NCBI GenBank assembly: GCA_016648135.1
Contig: JADDOH010007943.1
Location: 1-64,000 of the forward strand
Reading direction: 5' to 3'
DNA length: 64,000 bases
Source of the DNA: Agrypnia vestita
Taxonomy: Eukaryota; Arthropoda; Insecta; Trichoptera; Phryganeidae
Shown in pieces: positions 43,851 to 55,410 of the stretch. The translations under genes and the position numbers were made by a program. Position 1 is the stretch's first letter. Each line of letters starts with the position of its first letter. The notes below the pieces were generated by a model. It ran no database searches, was not told the DNA's origin, and saw only the letters and a program-made list of their open reading frames with translations.

Positions 43851-44351
43851 AGTAGCAATAAATGTTTCTCCTCCGAGTACAAAGGGCCACATTATTACGG
43901 TCTAAATGTTTCAAAAGGCTATTTTCGTTATTTCTCGGATTAACTGGTTTCACAACAGATCAGACGTTTGGCGATGTATCTGAAAGTTTGGTTAATTTGT
44001 GAGCGAGTTAATTTGATTGACCAAAGTTTATTTGAGTCCAGAAACGCCAAACTTCTGATAACCAAGACATTTGTCTTAGAAATCCAGTACTGGAGAAAAA
44101 TGTGAAACAACAATTAATATCTATCACATGATAGATATTAATTGAGCAAAATTCTTAATATTTGTACAATTTTAAAAAGACTTGTGTCGTGCTGCAATGT
44201 TGGTTGGATGGACGAGTATAAATTATGTGACATGTTTAAGTACGTAATCTTTGTACAAAAACATACCTAACTAACCGATTGATATATAAATTCTGGTCTG
44301 TGAAACTGTATATATATATATGTTATAATGAAGGTTTTCACGGGTGTTAGA

Positions 44352-44684
44352 AATGTTAGTGTTAATTTCTTTGGGGGTAACCCGCGTCAAAATCTGGTCC
44401 TCAGAAGGACCATTCGTCAACCGACGTTTCGCCTGAATCACAACAGGCATCTTCAGGTTGTCTTGTTAATAAATTTCCGTTACGAGGGGCAGTGCGAGCA
44501 CGTACGTTGCTTGGTAATAAGCTTCCGATACGAACGTAAGTGCTCGCACTGCCCCTCGTAACGGAAATTTATTAACAAGACAATCTGAAGATGCCTGTTG
44601 TGATTCAGGCGAAACGTCGGTTGACGAATGGTCCTTTGAGGACCAGATTTTTGACGCGGGTTACCCCCAAAGAATTAATACTAC
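44352..44684. mobile_element. Near-perfect palindrome (~150-bp arms) with paired hammerhead-like motifs
   Basis: The arms 44352-44500 and 44530-44684 are inverted with few mismatches. They share tttgggggtaacccgcgtca, tggtcctcagaaggaccatt and ttaacaagacaa. Plus 44585-44627: TCTGAAGA, T, GCCTG-ttgtgatt-CAGGC, GAAACGTCGG. Minus 44417-44457: the same motif with CCTGAAGA. CTGANGA and GAAA are both intact with a 5-bp stem II. No ORF. Confidence 0.7.
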
Positions 44685-44685
44685 A

Positions 44686-44691
44686 TATATA

Positions 44692-44725
<34 letters not shown>
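44686..44725. repeat. (AT)n microsatellite
   Basis: Alternating at run following the palindrome. Confidence 0.95.
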
Positions 44726-44728
<3 letters not shown>

Positions 44729-44729
44729 C

Positions 44730-46890
44730 TTGGCTAAGGAAGAATGAATGAAAACACGGGAAATTAATTAGCGATTTATTAATTAATGGTTAATTAACTG
44801 TTGAATATACAAAGTCACTTAACACGAATTAAACTTAACGCTATTCATTAAATTACACTATTTCGCAACATATCGTAAATTAACACTTTATTATCGCTGG
44901 GTTACACGTATTTAACATTAAATAGCACATTCCATCCGATTCTTGCACGTATTATTTATAGCTTATTTATTTCGTCAATTATGTACTTCGTTTGATTATT
45001 TCGCTCGATATCTGTCTCATCGCAATTCACCCTGGGCGTCGTCTCGCGGCTCGCGCGTACTTCACGCTGAATCGAAGTGTCAAACACGTCAACTCTGCGG
45101 CGGCCTAGATCCGCACTATTTATACCTGCAAACGCTGGTTTTATGGAACAAAATCCAGTATTGTGTTCTTGAAAATTTTGTACATGCCCGAAATGTTCTG
45201 AATTTACAAAGAAAACAATTTTACATCTTATTTATTACTCGACTAAGCTTATTATTCGATTTTTAACAAACAATAACTTCACGTTGATACTTAAATCTGA
45301 CTAATGTGATTTTTATTTAAAATATGTTTTTTTAAACCTAGTTATACATATATAATAGTAGTAATTAATAACTAATATTGTGTGTGTACGCGACACAAAA
45401 TCGCCGCGTACGTGGGGAAAAGATTAGAAAAAACTGGACTGTATTTTGGTTGAGAAATGAAGGACGTTTCGACTCACCTTTTTGTGTTTTGGCGTCCCTC
45501 GATGCGATATAACTTCACCAAACAACTGTTTCACTTGGTTGGCCACCAACGTTCGTTACTCCCGATGACGAAATTAAACGAAAAATATAAAATGTACAAT
45601 TAAAAAACGAGACGAAAAATTGGAGCCTTTTAACACAAGCTTTGTCGAAACGAGAGAGGGGAAAAAAATGGAAACTATTGAGGGTTGGATATTTTTCGAA
45701 AGGGACTAATCAGTGTTGCCACATAAGAAAAAAAAAAACAATATTCTTTTGAATCAATTTCTGTGCCAACGTGACGTCACGAATATCGAACAGAGTGTAT
45801 TTTTAAGTGAAATAAAACATATTTTAAATTGAAACGTCGCAACACACAGTAACTGCCAAATCTTTCAATGATATTGTAATTAGTGCAACGTCCAATTACT
45901 GTAATAGGTTCTGTAACCGTTGAAATAAATAAATAAATATTAACTACGATTTTCCTCCAGAATATCTTATTTTCTTTGTTTGAATAAGCAATAACTTGTT
46001 GCTACGCGTTTTCTTTGCTTGTTTTCTTGACACTTAGTGGGTTTCGCTATTATTCTCGCTTAGTGCTGTATTGCAATGTGATTCCGGAGCTGAGATATAT
46101 GTATTGTACGTATGAACCAGTAACCGCGACTAGCGTTGTGCTCCCAGACGTAATTTTTTTTGGACGTGGATGTTCGTACATCGGCCAGTTGTCGGTCGTA
46201 AAAGTTTATTGTAACGCATCAAAGTGATTTAAGGCGCTATAAATTTGTCTTTTTTGGGCGATGCAGTAAAAATTTTTAATCAAATTTTTTAATCAATAAT
46301 TATTCAATATTGCACTCATCGCGTGGCTGTAACAGGAGTTTTATAGTGATTTATGCCCTGGATTCAGATTTAGTTGCAAATTGAATTAAATTCATGAAAT
46401 TTTCGCTTTTAAATTAAATATTTTTGAAGTGCGAAGTGAATCTTTTGGTGCGTTCGGGGTAAACTTTTTATTGTAACGGAAGTGGCGCACGCAGCGGAAA
46501 TGCGATACCAAAACTAACGACGCCATATTGAATTCTTGTCGGCTGTCAGATTCTGTTTACACACCACGAATGTTTCGTTCGTTTTTTAAGAATGTTTTTA
46601 CATGTCGCCGTACCAAAAACGATTAAAAGTGATATTAGAGAAATTATTTACTGCCAAAACGATGTATGTCAGATATTCGTTTTCAAAACAAAAACACATT
46701 CGTTCATACGATATTCAATGCGGCTATCAAAATTACCTACGTGGTTTTGAAAGTTTTTAGGCCGAAAATCGTCTGTTCTTGATCTCGAGTTAAAGTCGGA
46801 AATCAGCTCGAGATTTATAGAAAGTTACAAAACATGACAACGACTCGACATGTGCTACTTATTCTGGAAAATTAGACACACAGAATGCCT
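44730..46890. other. No gene recognised
   Basis: A 44750-45440 block of unique-looking DNA includes a ctatttataac-like sequence at 45116. A GC-richer patch lies at 45010-45110. Open frames at 44943-45266 and 46015-46227 show no motif. An LTR could be imagined in 44740-45440, but no paired termini, PBS or gag/pol trace supports it. Confidence 0.35.
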
Positions 46891-46893
46891 TAA

Positions 46894-47404
46894 ATTAACT
46901 AACTAACTAACCATCACGCCGTTTCTCCGCAGGGGTAGGCAGAGAGGAAAGAACGCCATATTCCTTTATCTTGGCACATCACTTTTGCTTCGGCTACATT
47001 CATACACCTTCTCATGCAATCTCTACGGTTGTTGTGGCTTTTAACAAGGCCATTCTCCAGTATTTGTAGTATCCGATCATTCCACGTCTTTCGCGGACGC
47101 CCTCTATTCCTGTTGCGTTCAACACTCGCCCCATATATTTTCCTAACCACCCTTCCCTCGCCCATACATTCTATATGACCAAACCATCTCAGCACTCCTT
47201 TTTTTAATCTGTCTACCATACTACAGCCAGCATTACATTCACTTCTAATTAGTTCGTTCCTCACTCTATCAACCAAAGATTTTCCGCACAAGCGCCTTAG
47301 TGACCGCATAACCACCGCATTCAGTTTACTTTCATTCCTTTTTTGCCAATTCCAGGCTTCACTTCCATACATCAGAGTTGGCACTAGAACGCCATTATGT
47401 ACCG
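46894..47404 (-). mobile_element. LINE 3' end with TTAG-repeat tail (copy 5 of 6), best preserved
   Basis: An open frame of 156 codons (46914-47384) begins MPTLMYGSEAWNWQKRNESK and continues LNAVVMRSLRRLCGKSLVDR. It passes through GVLRWFGHIECMGEGRVVRK, IYGASVERNRNRGRPRKTWN and MRRCMNVAEAKVMCQDKG, and ends WRSFLSAYPCGETA. This is the post-RT tail of a common arthropod LINE (Y..E.W......L...E...LR...G....DRVRN...R..C.......V......WFGH.ERM). The catalytic RT domain is absent. The 3' tail is tandem TTAG. Confidence 0.9.
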
Positions 47405-47804
47405 TACAATATTTATTCCGTTTCGGTTATTGCTGCAAAGATTTTAATCCAACTGATGAATGGAACATCACGGGCAACGGACTGACATTCGGCTTACAAA
47501 AATATAGTGCGATACGATACGGTATGATTTGATATGTGTGTAGAAATACGCGAGGAATATGAAAGCCAGGAGTTGCCTCAATTTGATCAAAAATAGGGCA
47601 ATTTTTGAAATTATTAAAAATTAATTCGCTTTGATACAAGTTATTATTAAAACCTGGCAAAAATTTGAAGAAGAAAATTTTGTAAGTTTTATATTATTTT
47701 ACTTGAATTGTATCAAAGTGAATGAATTTTTAATATTCCATAAGAGTTACTGTAGTGCTAGTCGAACGTTTTACAGAAAATAAGTCAGAAATATTGAAAC
47801 AATG

Positions 47805-47844
47805 CAACCTAAGATGTCGCGTAGATACGCGACATCTTAGGTTG
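47805..47844. repeat. 40-bp perfect palindrome
   Basis: caacctaagatgtcgcgta and its exact complement with only ga between them. It lies at the junction of a foldback-family fragment (47745-47800, gttactgtagtgctagtc and aataagtcagaaatattg) and unrelated DNA. Confidence 0.95.
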
Positions 47845-47845
47845 A

Positions 47846-48430
47846 TGGTTAGGGAGATCCCCAATTCAAAGTTTAAAGAAAATTTTGTATCTAAAAATGC
47901 CCGAAAGTTTTTGCTACTAGCTATGAGACATTTTGTGATGTGGACTTCTTTGAAGGGGATAAAAAATATATAGATTTTTTGAGAAAAGGAAAATTCCGCG
48001 TATTTTTTGATCAAACCTCGTATCTCAGAAATCGTGTCGAAAATCTCACAAAAATCTCCTCCGTGGATGCGGACCATTCTAACCAACGAATAACGGTTGA
48101 CTTTGAGATGAGTATAGAGCTGCTTGTCATGTTGGCCACTTTTTAGAGGTCTTGTGTGGTCAGAATTGCACAACGATCACGTACTTTGATACGTATTCAG
48201 AGAAATATTCCGAGGACGCGTCGCCCGATAACAATTATTATTTCCTGCGGTTTTTTCGCCAGAGGAAGTCGAAAATTAAATTTCGTTGTGTAGAAATCTT
48301 AATAGCCATCAATTATTCGAAGGTCGCGGTTCTGCGATTGCTACCGATACGCACAGGGCCGCCACTAGACATTGCCGAGGGCGGCACAGTCTAGGGGTGG
48401 TGTTTTCGTGCAAAAATTATTCTCAAAAGT
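47846..48430. other. No gene recognised
   Basis: Open frames on both strands (47730-48173 -, 47940-48146 +) extend through the palindrome and lack motifs. Confidence 0.4.
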
Positions 48431-48432
48431 GA

Positions 48433-48633
48433 CGCCCTCGATAGACTATGTATAAAATATTCATTTCCAATTATAATAATTTCTTTGTCTGTTTATCCGT
48501 CCGTCTGTGTGTCTGCCCCCAAATTATTTTTTCGAAAAAAAAATTCTTTCCGATTTTTTTTTTAAAAAATACATACTTATTCCTTAGGAACCGACATGTA
48601 AAAGTATCGTCATTTTTGGCGGGTCACAGCTAG
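48433..48633 (+). mobile_element. Helitron 3' end
   Basis: A body with tgtctgtttatccgtccgtc leads to aaagtatcgtcatttttggc, gggtcacag and CTAG (48630-48633), followed by TT. It is the same family as 34948 and 52447. The hairpin has one G-T pair. Confidence 0.65.
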
Positions 48634-48639
48634 TTAACA

Positions 48640-49420
48640 ATAAAAACTGTTTCTATTTCTAATTTTTGAAATAACATGTAAGAACCATCGTTATCACAAC
48701 TTTAATCTTATTACAAAGTACGACATCCTAAAAAAACTATAATATATCGAGGATTTTTTCAATATATAAATATTAAACGAGCGCGTAATCCGTTTCCTCA
48801 CTGAGTAGTGAGAGTGTCAACTTATTAATGGCCGGCCGGTTTACAGTATACCTGGCATCTTTAACTTTTTTTACGGCACTAACCTTTATAGATATTTGTG
48901 AAAATGACAGTTGAAATAAAATAGCCTAAACCAGGATAAACCATAGCAAGCTGTGGCACGCGCGTCACAAGATGGCAGGCGGAAGGTTTTGTGGTGGCCA
49001 ACCTACGGAATGTTGATAAATGAATTTCGAAGATTTCTATATTTTCCCATTTTTTTACTTAACAACTTTGCAAAAAAAAATTTCAATACAGATTTAATAA
49101 TTTGCAAAAAAAATTACATTCAAATATATTTTGCAGCCTGACACCGTTTCTAAATACACTATTTAGAAATTTTTGGACATTGAGTGTTTTAGATTTTAAT
49201 TGAATTTGAAATTTATTAATGCTAGATTTTAATTATGAAATACAAAGACAAATCATCATGATTTGGTAACGAAAACATCAAATGAAATCCATGAATCCTC
49301 GTGTTTTGAAGATTTCAATTATCAGACCTGTTAAAAATCAGAGAATCACAAAGACAGACCGTTATTATAGACCGATTGCAATATATCATATAAAGATAAA
49401 GTAATGGAAATATACATTTA
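48640..49420. other. No gene recognised
   Basis: AT-rich DNA without supported features. Confidence 0.45.
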
Positions 49421-49463
49421 TGTTGTCAGGCTAGGAGACACAAAAATTAACCCTTAGATCAGA

Positions 49464-49576
49464 TGCCGGCAAACACGTTGAACATTTTTCGGCGTAGTGG
49501 GGGGAGACCCAAAATTTGTCTTCTGCACATTTATTCTCCCACTACGCCGAAAAATGTCCAAGAAGTTTGCCGGCAA
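49464..49576. mobile_element. Small foldback element, copy 1
   Basis: Inverted arms tgccggcaaac..ttg and acatttttcggcgtagtggg. The right arm is gtttgccggca preceded by ccactacgccgaaaaatgt. It has a ~37-bp loop. Confidence 0.85.
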
Positions 49577-49932
49577 CTGTACCTATGTTTTTTTTATTAA
49601 GTACTATTTAGATACAATTTGTACACGTTTAATATAATAGTATGTATGTATAATGAAATTGTTGATATTTTTGTTCTTAGTCCTCCTCACTAGGGGTTCC
49701 TGTGCTGAAACAGACTGGTTTATACTTAAATATTTTTTATTTTTAAATTACTGCGAAATTTTCAATACTCCTTCTAATTTATCCGCATCGACTTGTTTAG
49801 CGATGTGTTGTCATGCTATGAGACTGACCCAGGTGTTGTTAGACTAGGCGACTGGCCTATACCTATGTGTTGTTAGACTAAGAGACTGGCCTATTGCTAT
49901 ATGTTGTCAGGCTAGGAGACTGTGTACAGTAG

Positions 49933-50064
49933 GCCGGCAAAGATCTTGAAATTTTACTAGTAGTGGGGGGAAGTTTGCGCTTGTACCATTCTAAGAAAGA
50001 GACCCAAATTTTGCCTTCTGCGCATTCCCCCACTACGCCAAAGAATTTCAAGAAGTTTGCCGGC
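49933..50064. mobile_element. Small foldback element, copy 2
   Basis: The same ends (gccggcaaa..tcttgaaatt at left, aatttcaagaagtttgccgg at right). The tagtgggg/ccccactacg part is also shared. The longer loop contains gagacccaaa, as in copy 1. Confidence 0.85.
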
Positions 50065-50121
50065 AACTGTACCCATGTGTTGTTAGGAGACTGGGCCTAC
50101 TCCTATGTGTTGTTAAGCTAA

Positions 50122-50892
50122 AGCCATGTATTCACTAGGGGACAAATCGCGAAACATTCCGCTCGGCATGTCGCATCAACATCTACGCTCATGTTTCGGG
50201 GACAATGACGCGGCCATTTGACGTGTACACACCGGGACTCGCATATCTTGTCGCGGAAATGTCACCCGATGAGCTTATGTTGACAGCTGCGGTATCTCAT
50301 TTGGCGAAAACGGGGTTCCGCGCAATTCGAAATGTTTTTTTGGGTCGCAATTTCAAATAAACGAGGTTTTACTGTAGTAAATTGAATATTATTAAAAACG
50401 AGGTCCTTTTTGCAAATAATTATTGTTTTCCAGACGTCGCGGAAATATATCGCCCTATGAGGTTATGATGATAGCCGCGTATCTGTTTATGTTAATGAGT
50501 TTATCGAAAAGTAAGTAGGAGAAAAAAGAGGAGAATCGAAATTATTTTAACTGCACAAGAATGACGGCTCGGTATCTATGCGATCTTCTATCGTACTCAA
50601 GCTCGATGAATTCAGAACGATTTCCGTTTCCCCGCAATTTGTCATCTTGACGATACAGCGCATGCGATCTTCACTGTAAACATACCCGTGGTACACTGAC
50701 GCTCCTCGGAATGTTTTTGTGCAGTGAGTACGCTCGGGTACCGTGCGCATGGCAACGTTGCCACGGCACGTAGAAATGCCGCGCTATGTTGTGCGCGAAG
50801 TCGCGGAACAGTGCACGACGTTGCAACGTCACGTAGACTCTATGCCGCGCGTGCTGTTGAGGGACAATTTGTCCCCTAGTGAATACATGGCT
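50122..50892. mobile_element. Harbinger-like non-autonomous element, copy 2 (771 bp)
   Basis: TAA at 50119-50121 and TAA at 50893-50895 flank inverted ends AGCCATGTATTCACTAGGGG. It is homologous end to end with 28941-30127 but without the Jockey-like insertion, so it approximates the ancestral form. It contains gtcgcggaaatgtcacccga-type GC-richer DNA and no transposase ORF. It inserted into a minisatellite unit. Confidence 0.85.
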
Positions 50893-50929
50893 TAAGTCCT
50901 ATCAGCCAGGAGACCGAAAATATTAGGGC

Positions 50930-51300
50930 GTATAATACACTCGAGCCGGCTCCGTGTACTCGGCTTCCCGTCAGATTGCAGATTAGGTGTTTACCCTCCG
51001 GGAATAATTTCTTAGTAATTTGGTTCATGTTTGAAAACTTGTTTTTTCTACGCAATTAAATGTCAATTACGATTCGCTCGCGTCTGATAGACGTTCCGTC
51101 TCGCGTCCGGTCAGAGATGCACGAATACGTGGGAACATGACGTATTCAAAATATTGTTACTTCGTAATATTACCGCGATTCGGTTAGGAAGATATCTTAC
51201 ATTGTCCCAGATTTACACAGCAGCTCAAAATCTTCTTTGTACAATTTTTACTAAATTTTACTTTGTTTCCTAAACTATTAAGAAATTTGATTTATGCACT
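50930..51300. other. No gene recognised
   Basis: Short stretch of mixed composition with a CpG-containing patch near 51060-51130; nothing supported. Confidence 0.4.
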
Positions 51301-51305
51301 GTGTA

Positions 51306-51775
51306 ACAGAGCTGGTCTACAATACTTTACAGGTGTATTCCTGCCCCGATTATGAGTCGAAAATGTTCAAGCAACCATGACCTAAAGTCTATTGTTAAGA
51401 AGTATTGTTAATAACTATTGTTAAGAAGATACGCCACATCAAATTTTGCATTTTTTTCAGTATTTCTGACTTATTTTTTGAAAAACGTTGAACTATCCTT
51501 ACAGTAACATATCTTAATGAAAAATTCATTCCCTTTAATACAAGTCAAATAAAATGATAAAAACCTTCCAATTGGAATTTTTTGAGTTTTTTATTATTTT
51601 ATTAAACTATTATTGATACAAATGAATTTTCCGTAATCAATATAAGTTACTGCAATGATAATTGAACGTTTTGTAAAAATTAAGTCAGAAATATTGAAAA
51701 AAAATGCAAACTTTGATATTGCATGACACCAAAACTATTGATAATTAGGTCATGGTCATGTCAGATCACCCCTTC
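51306..51775. mobile_element. Foldback family F, copy 1 (right end lost)
   Basis: The left end acagagctggtctacaatac, tttacaggtg matches 54378. The inverted core pair (gcatttttttcagtatttct / agaaatattgaaaaaaaatg) is present, but the outer right arm is missing or diverged after 51760. Confidence 0.7.
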
Positions 51776-51977
51776 TTTTTCTGTTTACTTTTACTCCGTA
51801 TTATGACTTGTAGGCAAAATTACTAGTTTGGGTGATTATAGAAACCTGTTTGTATAATTTGGAAAAGGAAGGATTGATCTGACAATATTCGCCCGTTTTC
51901 AAGAGTGTCAAATACATGAAATTTTGCTGAGAGCATAGTTTCCAAAGTAATTTATTTTTGACGTTTTTGATTCTGCT

Positions 51978-52255
51978 TACTTACTTACGCAGAGAGGATA
52001 GAGCGCCATACTCTTCTGTCCTGACATACAACTGTCGCCTCATCCACATTCATACATCTTCGCACGCAAGCTCGCCGGTTGTTGAGGCTTTTAACGGGAC
52101 CATCTTCCAGTATCTGGTTGCTCTAGTAATGCCACGTCTTCCGCGGTCGCCCTCTCTCTCTGCCGCAATCAACACTTGCATTATATATCTTTCTCACCAT
52201 TCTTTCCTCAGTCATTCGCTCAACATGCGCAAACCATCTGAGGGACCTTTTAATT
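51978..52255 (-). mobile_element. LINE 3' end (copy 6 of 6)
   Basis: It shares gcagagaggatagagcgcca, tacatcttcgcacgcaagct, and tatatctttctcaccattct with copies 3 and 4. It is frame-broken and lies on the same strand as all the others. Confidence 0.75.
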
Positions 52256-52315
52256 CTGTTTATGTTGAATTTATATGTGGGTGACTATATTGTCGAGCAG
52301 ATATTCAAGATGAAC

Positions 52316-52450
52316 CCCAATTATAATAATCTCGTTGTTTGTCAGTCTGTCTTTTCTTTTTTTTTCTGTTTTTTATACATAAATAAATAAATGCTTATTC
52401 TTTAAAAACCGACATGTTAAAGTCCCGTCATTTTGACGGGTTACAACTAG
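52316..52450 (+). mobile_element. Helitron 3' end
   Basis: The hairpin CCCGTCA-ttt-TGACGGG is followed by TTACAA, CTAG (52447-52450) and then TT. Same family as 34948 and 48630. Best-preserved end in the window. Confidence 0.78.
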
Positions 52451-53605
52451 TTAGTTTCCTTAAATATGGCCGGCAGTGCACGCATTCAGCGTTTGCATGT
52501 TTCGGGGCTGTAACTCCGCTTCGTCCGCGGCTATTTACTCCAATGATTACTTTATTACTATTATATAATATTTATGACCGTAATTATTAATATTTATTGT
52601 TGCCGTACTTTCGTAAACTAGATCTATTTTTAAAATAATTTATCGATTTCTTGAAACACCGGCGTCCGCGCGTTGTTGAAATAATTTGCCAGAGAAAGTT
52701 TTCGGTAGTTAACCTTAACAATATTTCGAAATTTTCGTGATTAACTTTGTGGAAGTTTATTGTAAATAAATATGAATAAAACACAGCGTTGTTTACTTCA
52801 CCCAATTTAATTAAACAAATTAATTGAAGTGTCATTGTGTGAAGTAAACAACGTTGTGTTTTATTGATAGTTATTAACCTTAACCTTTACAGAGTAAGAA
52901 TTAAATATTATCATTATTTTTAATATCTAAAGCATTAACTTTGTGGTCAGGCATTTAAAAAAAATGTTGGTTATGTTATTATACCCCACCCTGTCTAACC
53001 CCTTGTCACCACTCAAATTCTTGATCTCTTTTGGTAGGAAGCTTAGTGCGTGTGTTAGCCTTCGGTCAGATTGACCGCATCAAATCAAAAGATATTTTTG
53101 GACCTCAAGGACTTGGAATTATCTAATTTTTTGTTTATTTGTTCTTCCTATCAACACTAATAAAAACGCAGATTTTCAGATTTTTAAGACATCTAGCTTT
53201 TTTATTATACCTTTTCAAAAATAAATAAAAACACAAATTTTATCGAAATTTGTTGATCGTTAAATGGCTCTAGTTTAATTACCTTTGCACCACTTTATAC
53301 TGACTTCCAAAATATTTTTGTTTTCAATAATATAGCCGTGTTGTATGTCATATAAAATCTTGTAAAGAGTAAAATAAAGTGACGCAAATTTCAACATCCT
53401 ATGGCTAATAGGTTTGAAACTATAGCCATTTAAAAATATCAAAATTTCGTTAAATTTGTGGGTTTTTTTTGGATTTTTGAATATTAATAACAAAAATACT
53501 AGATGTCCTGATAATCAGAATATTTATTAGTGTTGATAAGAAGAACAAATATACAAAAAATTGTAATTATTTGAAGTTCAGAGCATTGGTTGATTTGACG
53601 CGGAA
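52451..53605. other. Mostly unannotated; one inverted repeat
   Basis: An inverted repeat pairs 52775-52801 with 52838-52864 (aataaaacacagcgttgttt.. and complement, one mismatch). A PLE-repeat scrap is at 52922-52985. The frames at 53275-53493 (-) and 52587-52835 (-) lack motifs. Confidence 0.5.
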
Positions 53606-53610
53606 TGACC

Positions 53611-53760
53611 CACGTGAGAAATGTTTTAGTAAGGTGTTAGTATGTAAATAATACTGTTGTGATGTGTAATTGTAATTACATGCTAGTTTAGTACTCATCC
53701 TGACGAAGAGAAGGGTTTGTTCCGAAACCGGTAGACTAAAGATCTCCGTAAGTGGTTGCA
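53611..53760 (+). mobile_element. PLE-type repeat with hammerhead-like motif
   Basis: It is homologous to 27361 and 59905. The motif at 53700-53736 is CTGACGA, A, GAGAAGGG..., TTCC, GAAACCGGTAGAC. Stem II is weakened here. Confidence 0.55.
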
Positions 53761-53956
53761 TACTAATATATCTAACATTTTGTTTACAATAAAATGCTTT
53801 TACTAGCCTTTTTATTTATACATATTAATAACACAGTGGCGGGTGTATTGCCAGTTGGCTGGTTCTTCCAACCAACCCCACAATTTAATATAAAAATTGA
53901 AACATTTAAGTGTTGTAGAGACAAAACTAGCTTCATAATAACGGGGTGAGCAAGAG

Positions 53957-54145
53957 ATGGATGGGGACCAAGAAGGGTTAAACTATGAACGGAAAATATC
54001 CGATCTTGTTGTGCTACACAAGACTCTCAGTGGAATTGATTCTCTTTCTGACATAACTTTTCGAGTCAAACCTCTTATAAGAAACCCGGAGTTATTTAGA
54101 ATAAGTCAGCATCCTAATAATGTTGGTTATTTTTTCAGTTGTTGA
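53957..54145 (+). pseudogene. LINE reverse-transcriptase C-terminal fragment
   Basis: The frame contains LSDITFRVKPLIRNPELFRI, then SQHPNNVGYFF. It is the sister of 21165-21415. Short and truncated on both sides. Confidence 0.5.
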
Positions 54146-54191
54146 TATAAGGGGTAGCAAATTAGTTAAGAAATAAGAAACATTCATTATA

Positions 54192-54275
54192 TGTGGCATA
54201 TAGATGCAAAACCGCCACTATCCATATGGAGCCCCTATGTAAAATGGCGGTTTTGCATCCATACGCCACGTATGG
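54192..54275. repeat. Hairpin with 15-bp perfect core
   Basis: gatgcaaaaccgcca (54203-54217) pairs with tggcggttttgcatc (54245-54259). Outer arms gtggcatata/tacgccac extend it imperfectly. Confidence 0.85.
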
Positions 54276-54377
54276 TAGAACGATGCTTGAAATTACATAT
54301 TCATCAATATATTATTTTAATTTCTCGTACATTTTACAATTTTTTTTAAATATGATGTAATTATATTTTGTTCTTCT

Positions 54378-54898
54378 ACAGAGCTAGTCCGCAATACTTT
54401 ACAGGTGGATTTCTGCCTTGATTACGAGTCAAAATTTTCAAGCAATCGTGATTTAATATCAATAGTTATGCAGTTATGCAATATCAAAGTTTACATTTTT
54501 TTTCCAATATTACTTACTTATTTTTTACAAAATGTTCAACTATCATTACAGCAACTTACATCGATTATGAAAAATTCATTCGTTTCAATACAAGTTAAAT
54601 AAAATGATATAAACCCTGCAATTCCAATTGGAATGTTTTCCCATTGGAATTGGAAGGTTTTTTTAATCTATTTTTTCACTTGTTTTAAAGGGAATGAATT
54701 CTTCATATTCGATATAAGTTACTGTATTGATAGTCCAACGTTTTATAAAAAATAGGTTAGAAATATTTTTAAAAAATGCAAACTTTGATATTGCATAACT
54801 CCTTAAATATTGATATTAATTAGGTTGTGGTTGCTTAAAAATGTTGACTCATAATCAAAGCAGGAATCCACCTGTAAAGTATTGCGGACTAGCTCTGT
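54378..54898. mobile_element. Foldback family F, copy 2 (complete, 521 bp)
   Basis: Terminal arms 54378-54411 and 54865-54898 are inverted and perfect or nearly so (acagagctagtccgcaatac, tttacaggtggatt). The inner arms are inverted too (aaagtttacattttttttcc and complement; gaaaaattcatt and aatgaattcttc). The centre is the caattccaattggaatg repeat. No ORF. Confidence 0.88.
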
Positions 54899-55410
54899 TA
54901 CACTCTGTATTTACTAATGGATTATTGAAATCCTTAATGCCTAGTTAAGAAGAGTAGTTGCGTTTCGTGGCTGCTTTATTGAAATTAAGTTTATTTATAC
55001 TTTCTATTATTTGTGTTTTTTGGCAATGACTGTGAGTATTATATTTATTATATATTATGTTATATTATTCGTTATGGAGTTTATTTGTCGGAAACTCTCG
55101 TCATAACAGCCCAGAAAACTGTATACAGAAGATTCTGAACGGCCGTGAGAACATGGTTGAAATTCACTTTAAAAATTAAATATTCCTCAGTCGAGATATT
55201 TTCCATACTGGGCAATTAACGCAATACTAATTAGTGAGGACATGCAATGCTCTTTAGACTAATTGAAATGAGTCATTCTTTTCGTTTACACGTTGGCGTA
55301 ATAATTTTTATGGCATACATACGGACAGCGTGTATTCTCTGGTGGACAGTCTCATTTTATCATAATTTTACATCTCAGCTCCGTGCAAAAAATATGCAAT
55401 AACTAGTTAA

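Larger units (their letters stand above)
49426..50925. repeat. ~34-bp minisatellite interrupted by three insertions
   Basis: Units like tgttgttagactaagagact, ggcctatacctatg occur at 49426, 49807, 49833, 49866, 49900, 50076 and 50107, with a last broken unit after 50895. The array is split by two foldback elements (49464-49576 and 49933-50064) and by the Harbinger-like copy at 50122-50892. Confidence 0.75.

Noticed and set aside
44740..45440. Possible solo LTR
   Set aside because: No paired TG...CA termini, target duplication, primer-binding site or linked gag/pol trace could be shown.
47730..48173. 147-codon minus-strand open frame
   Set aside because: It crosses the 40-bp palindrome, so part of it is a mirror translation; no motif.
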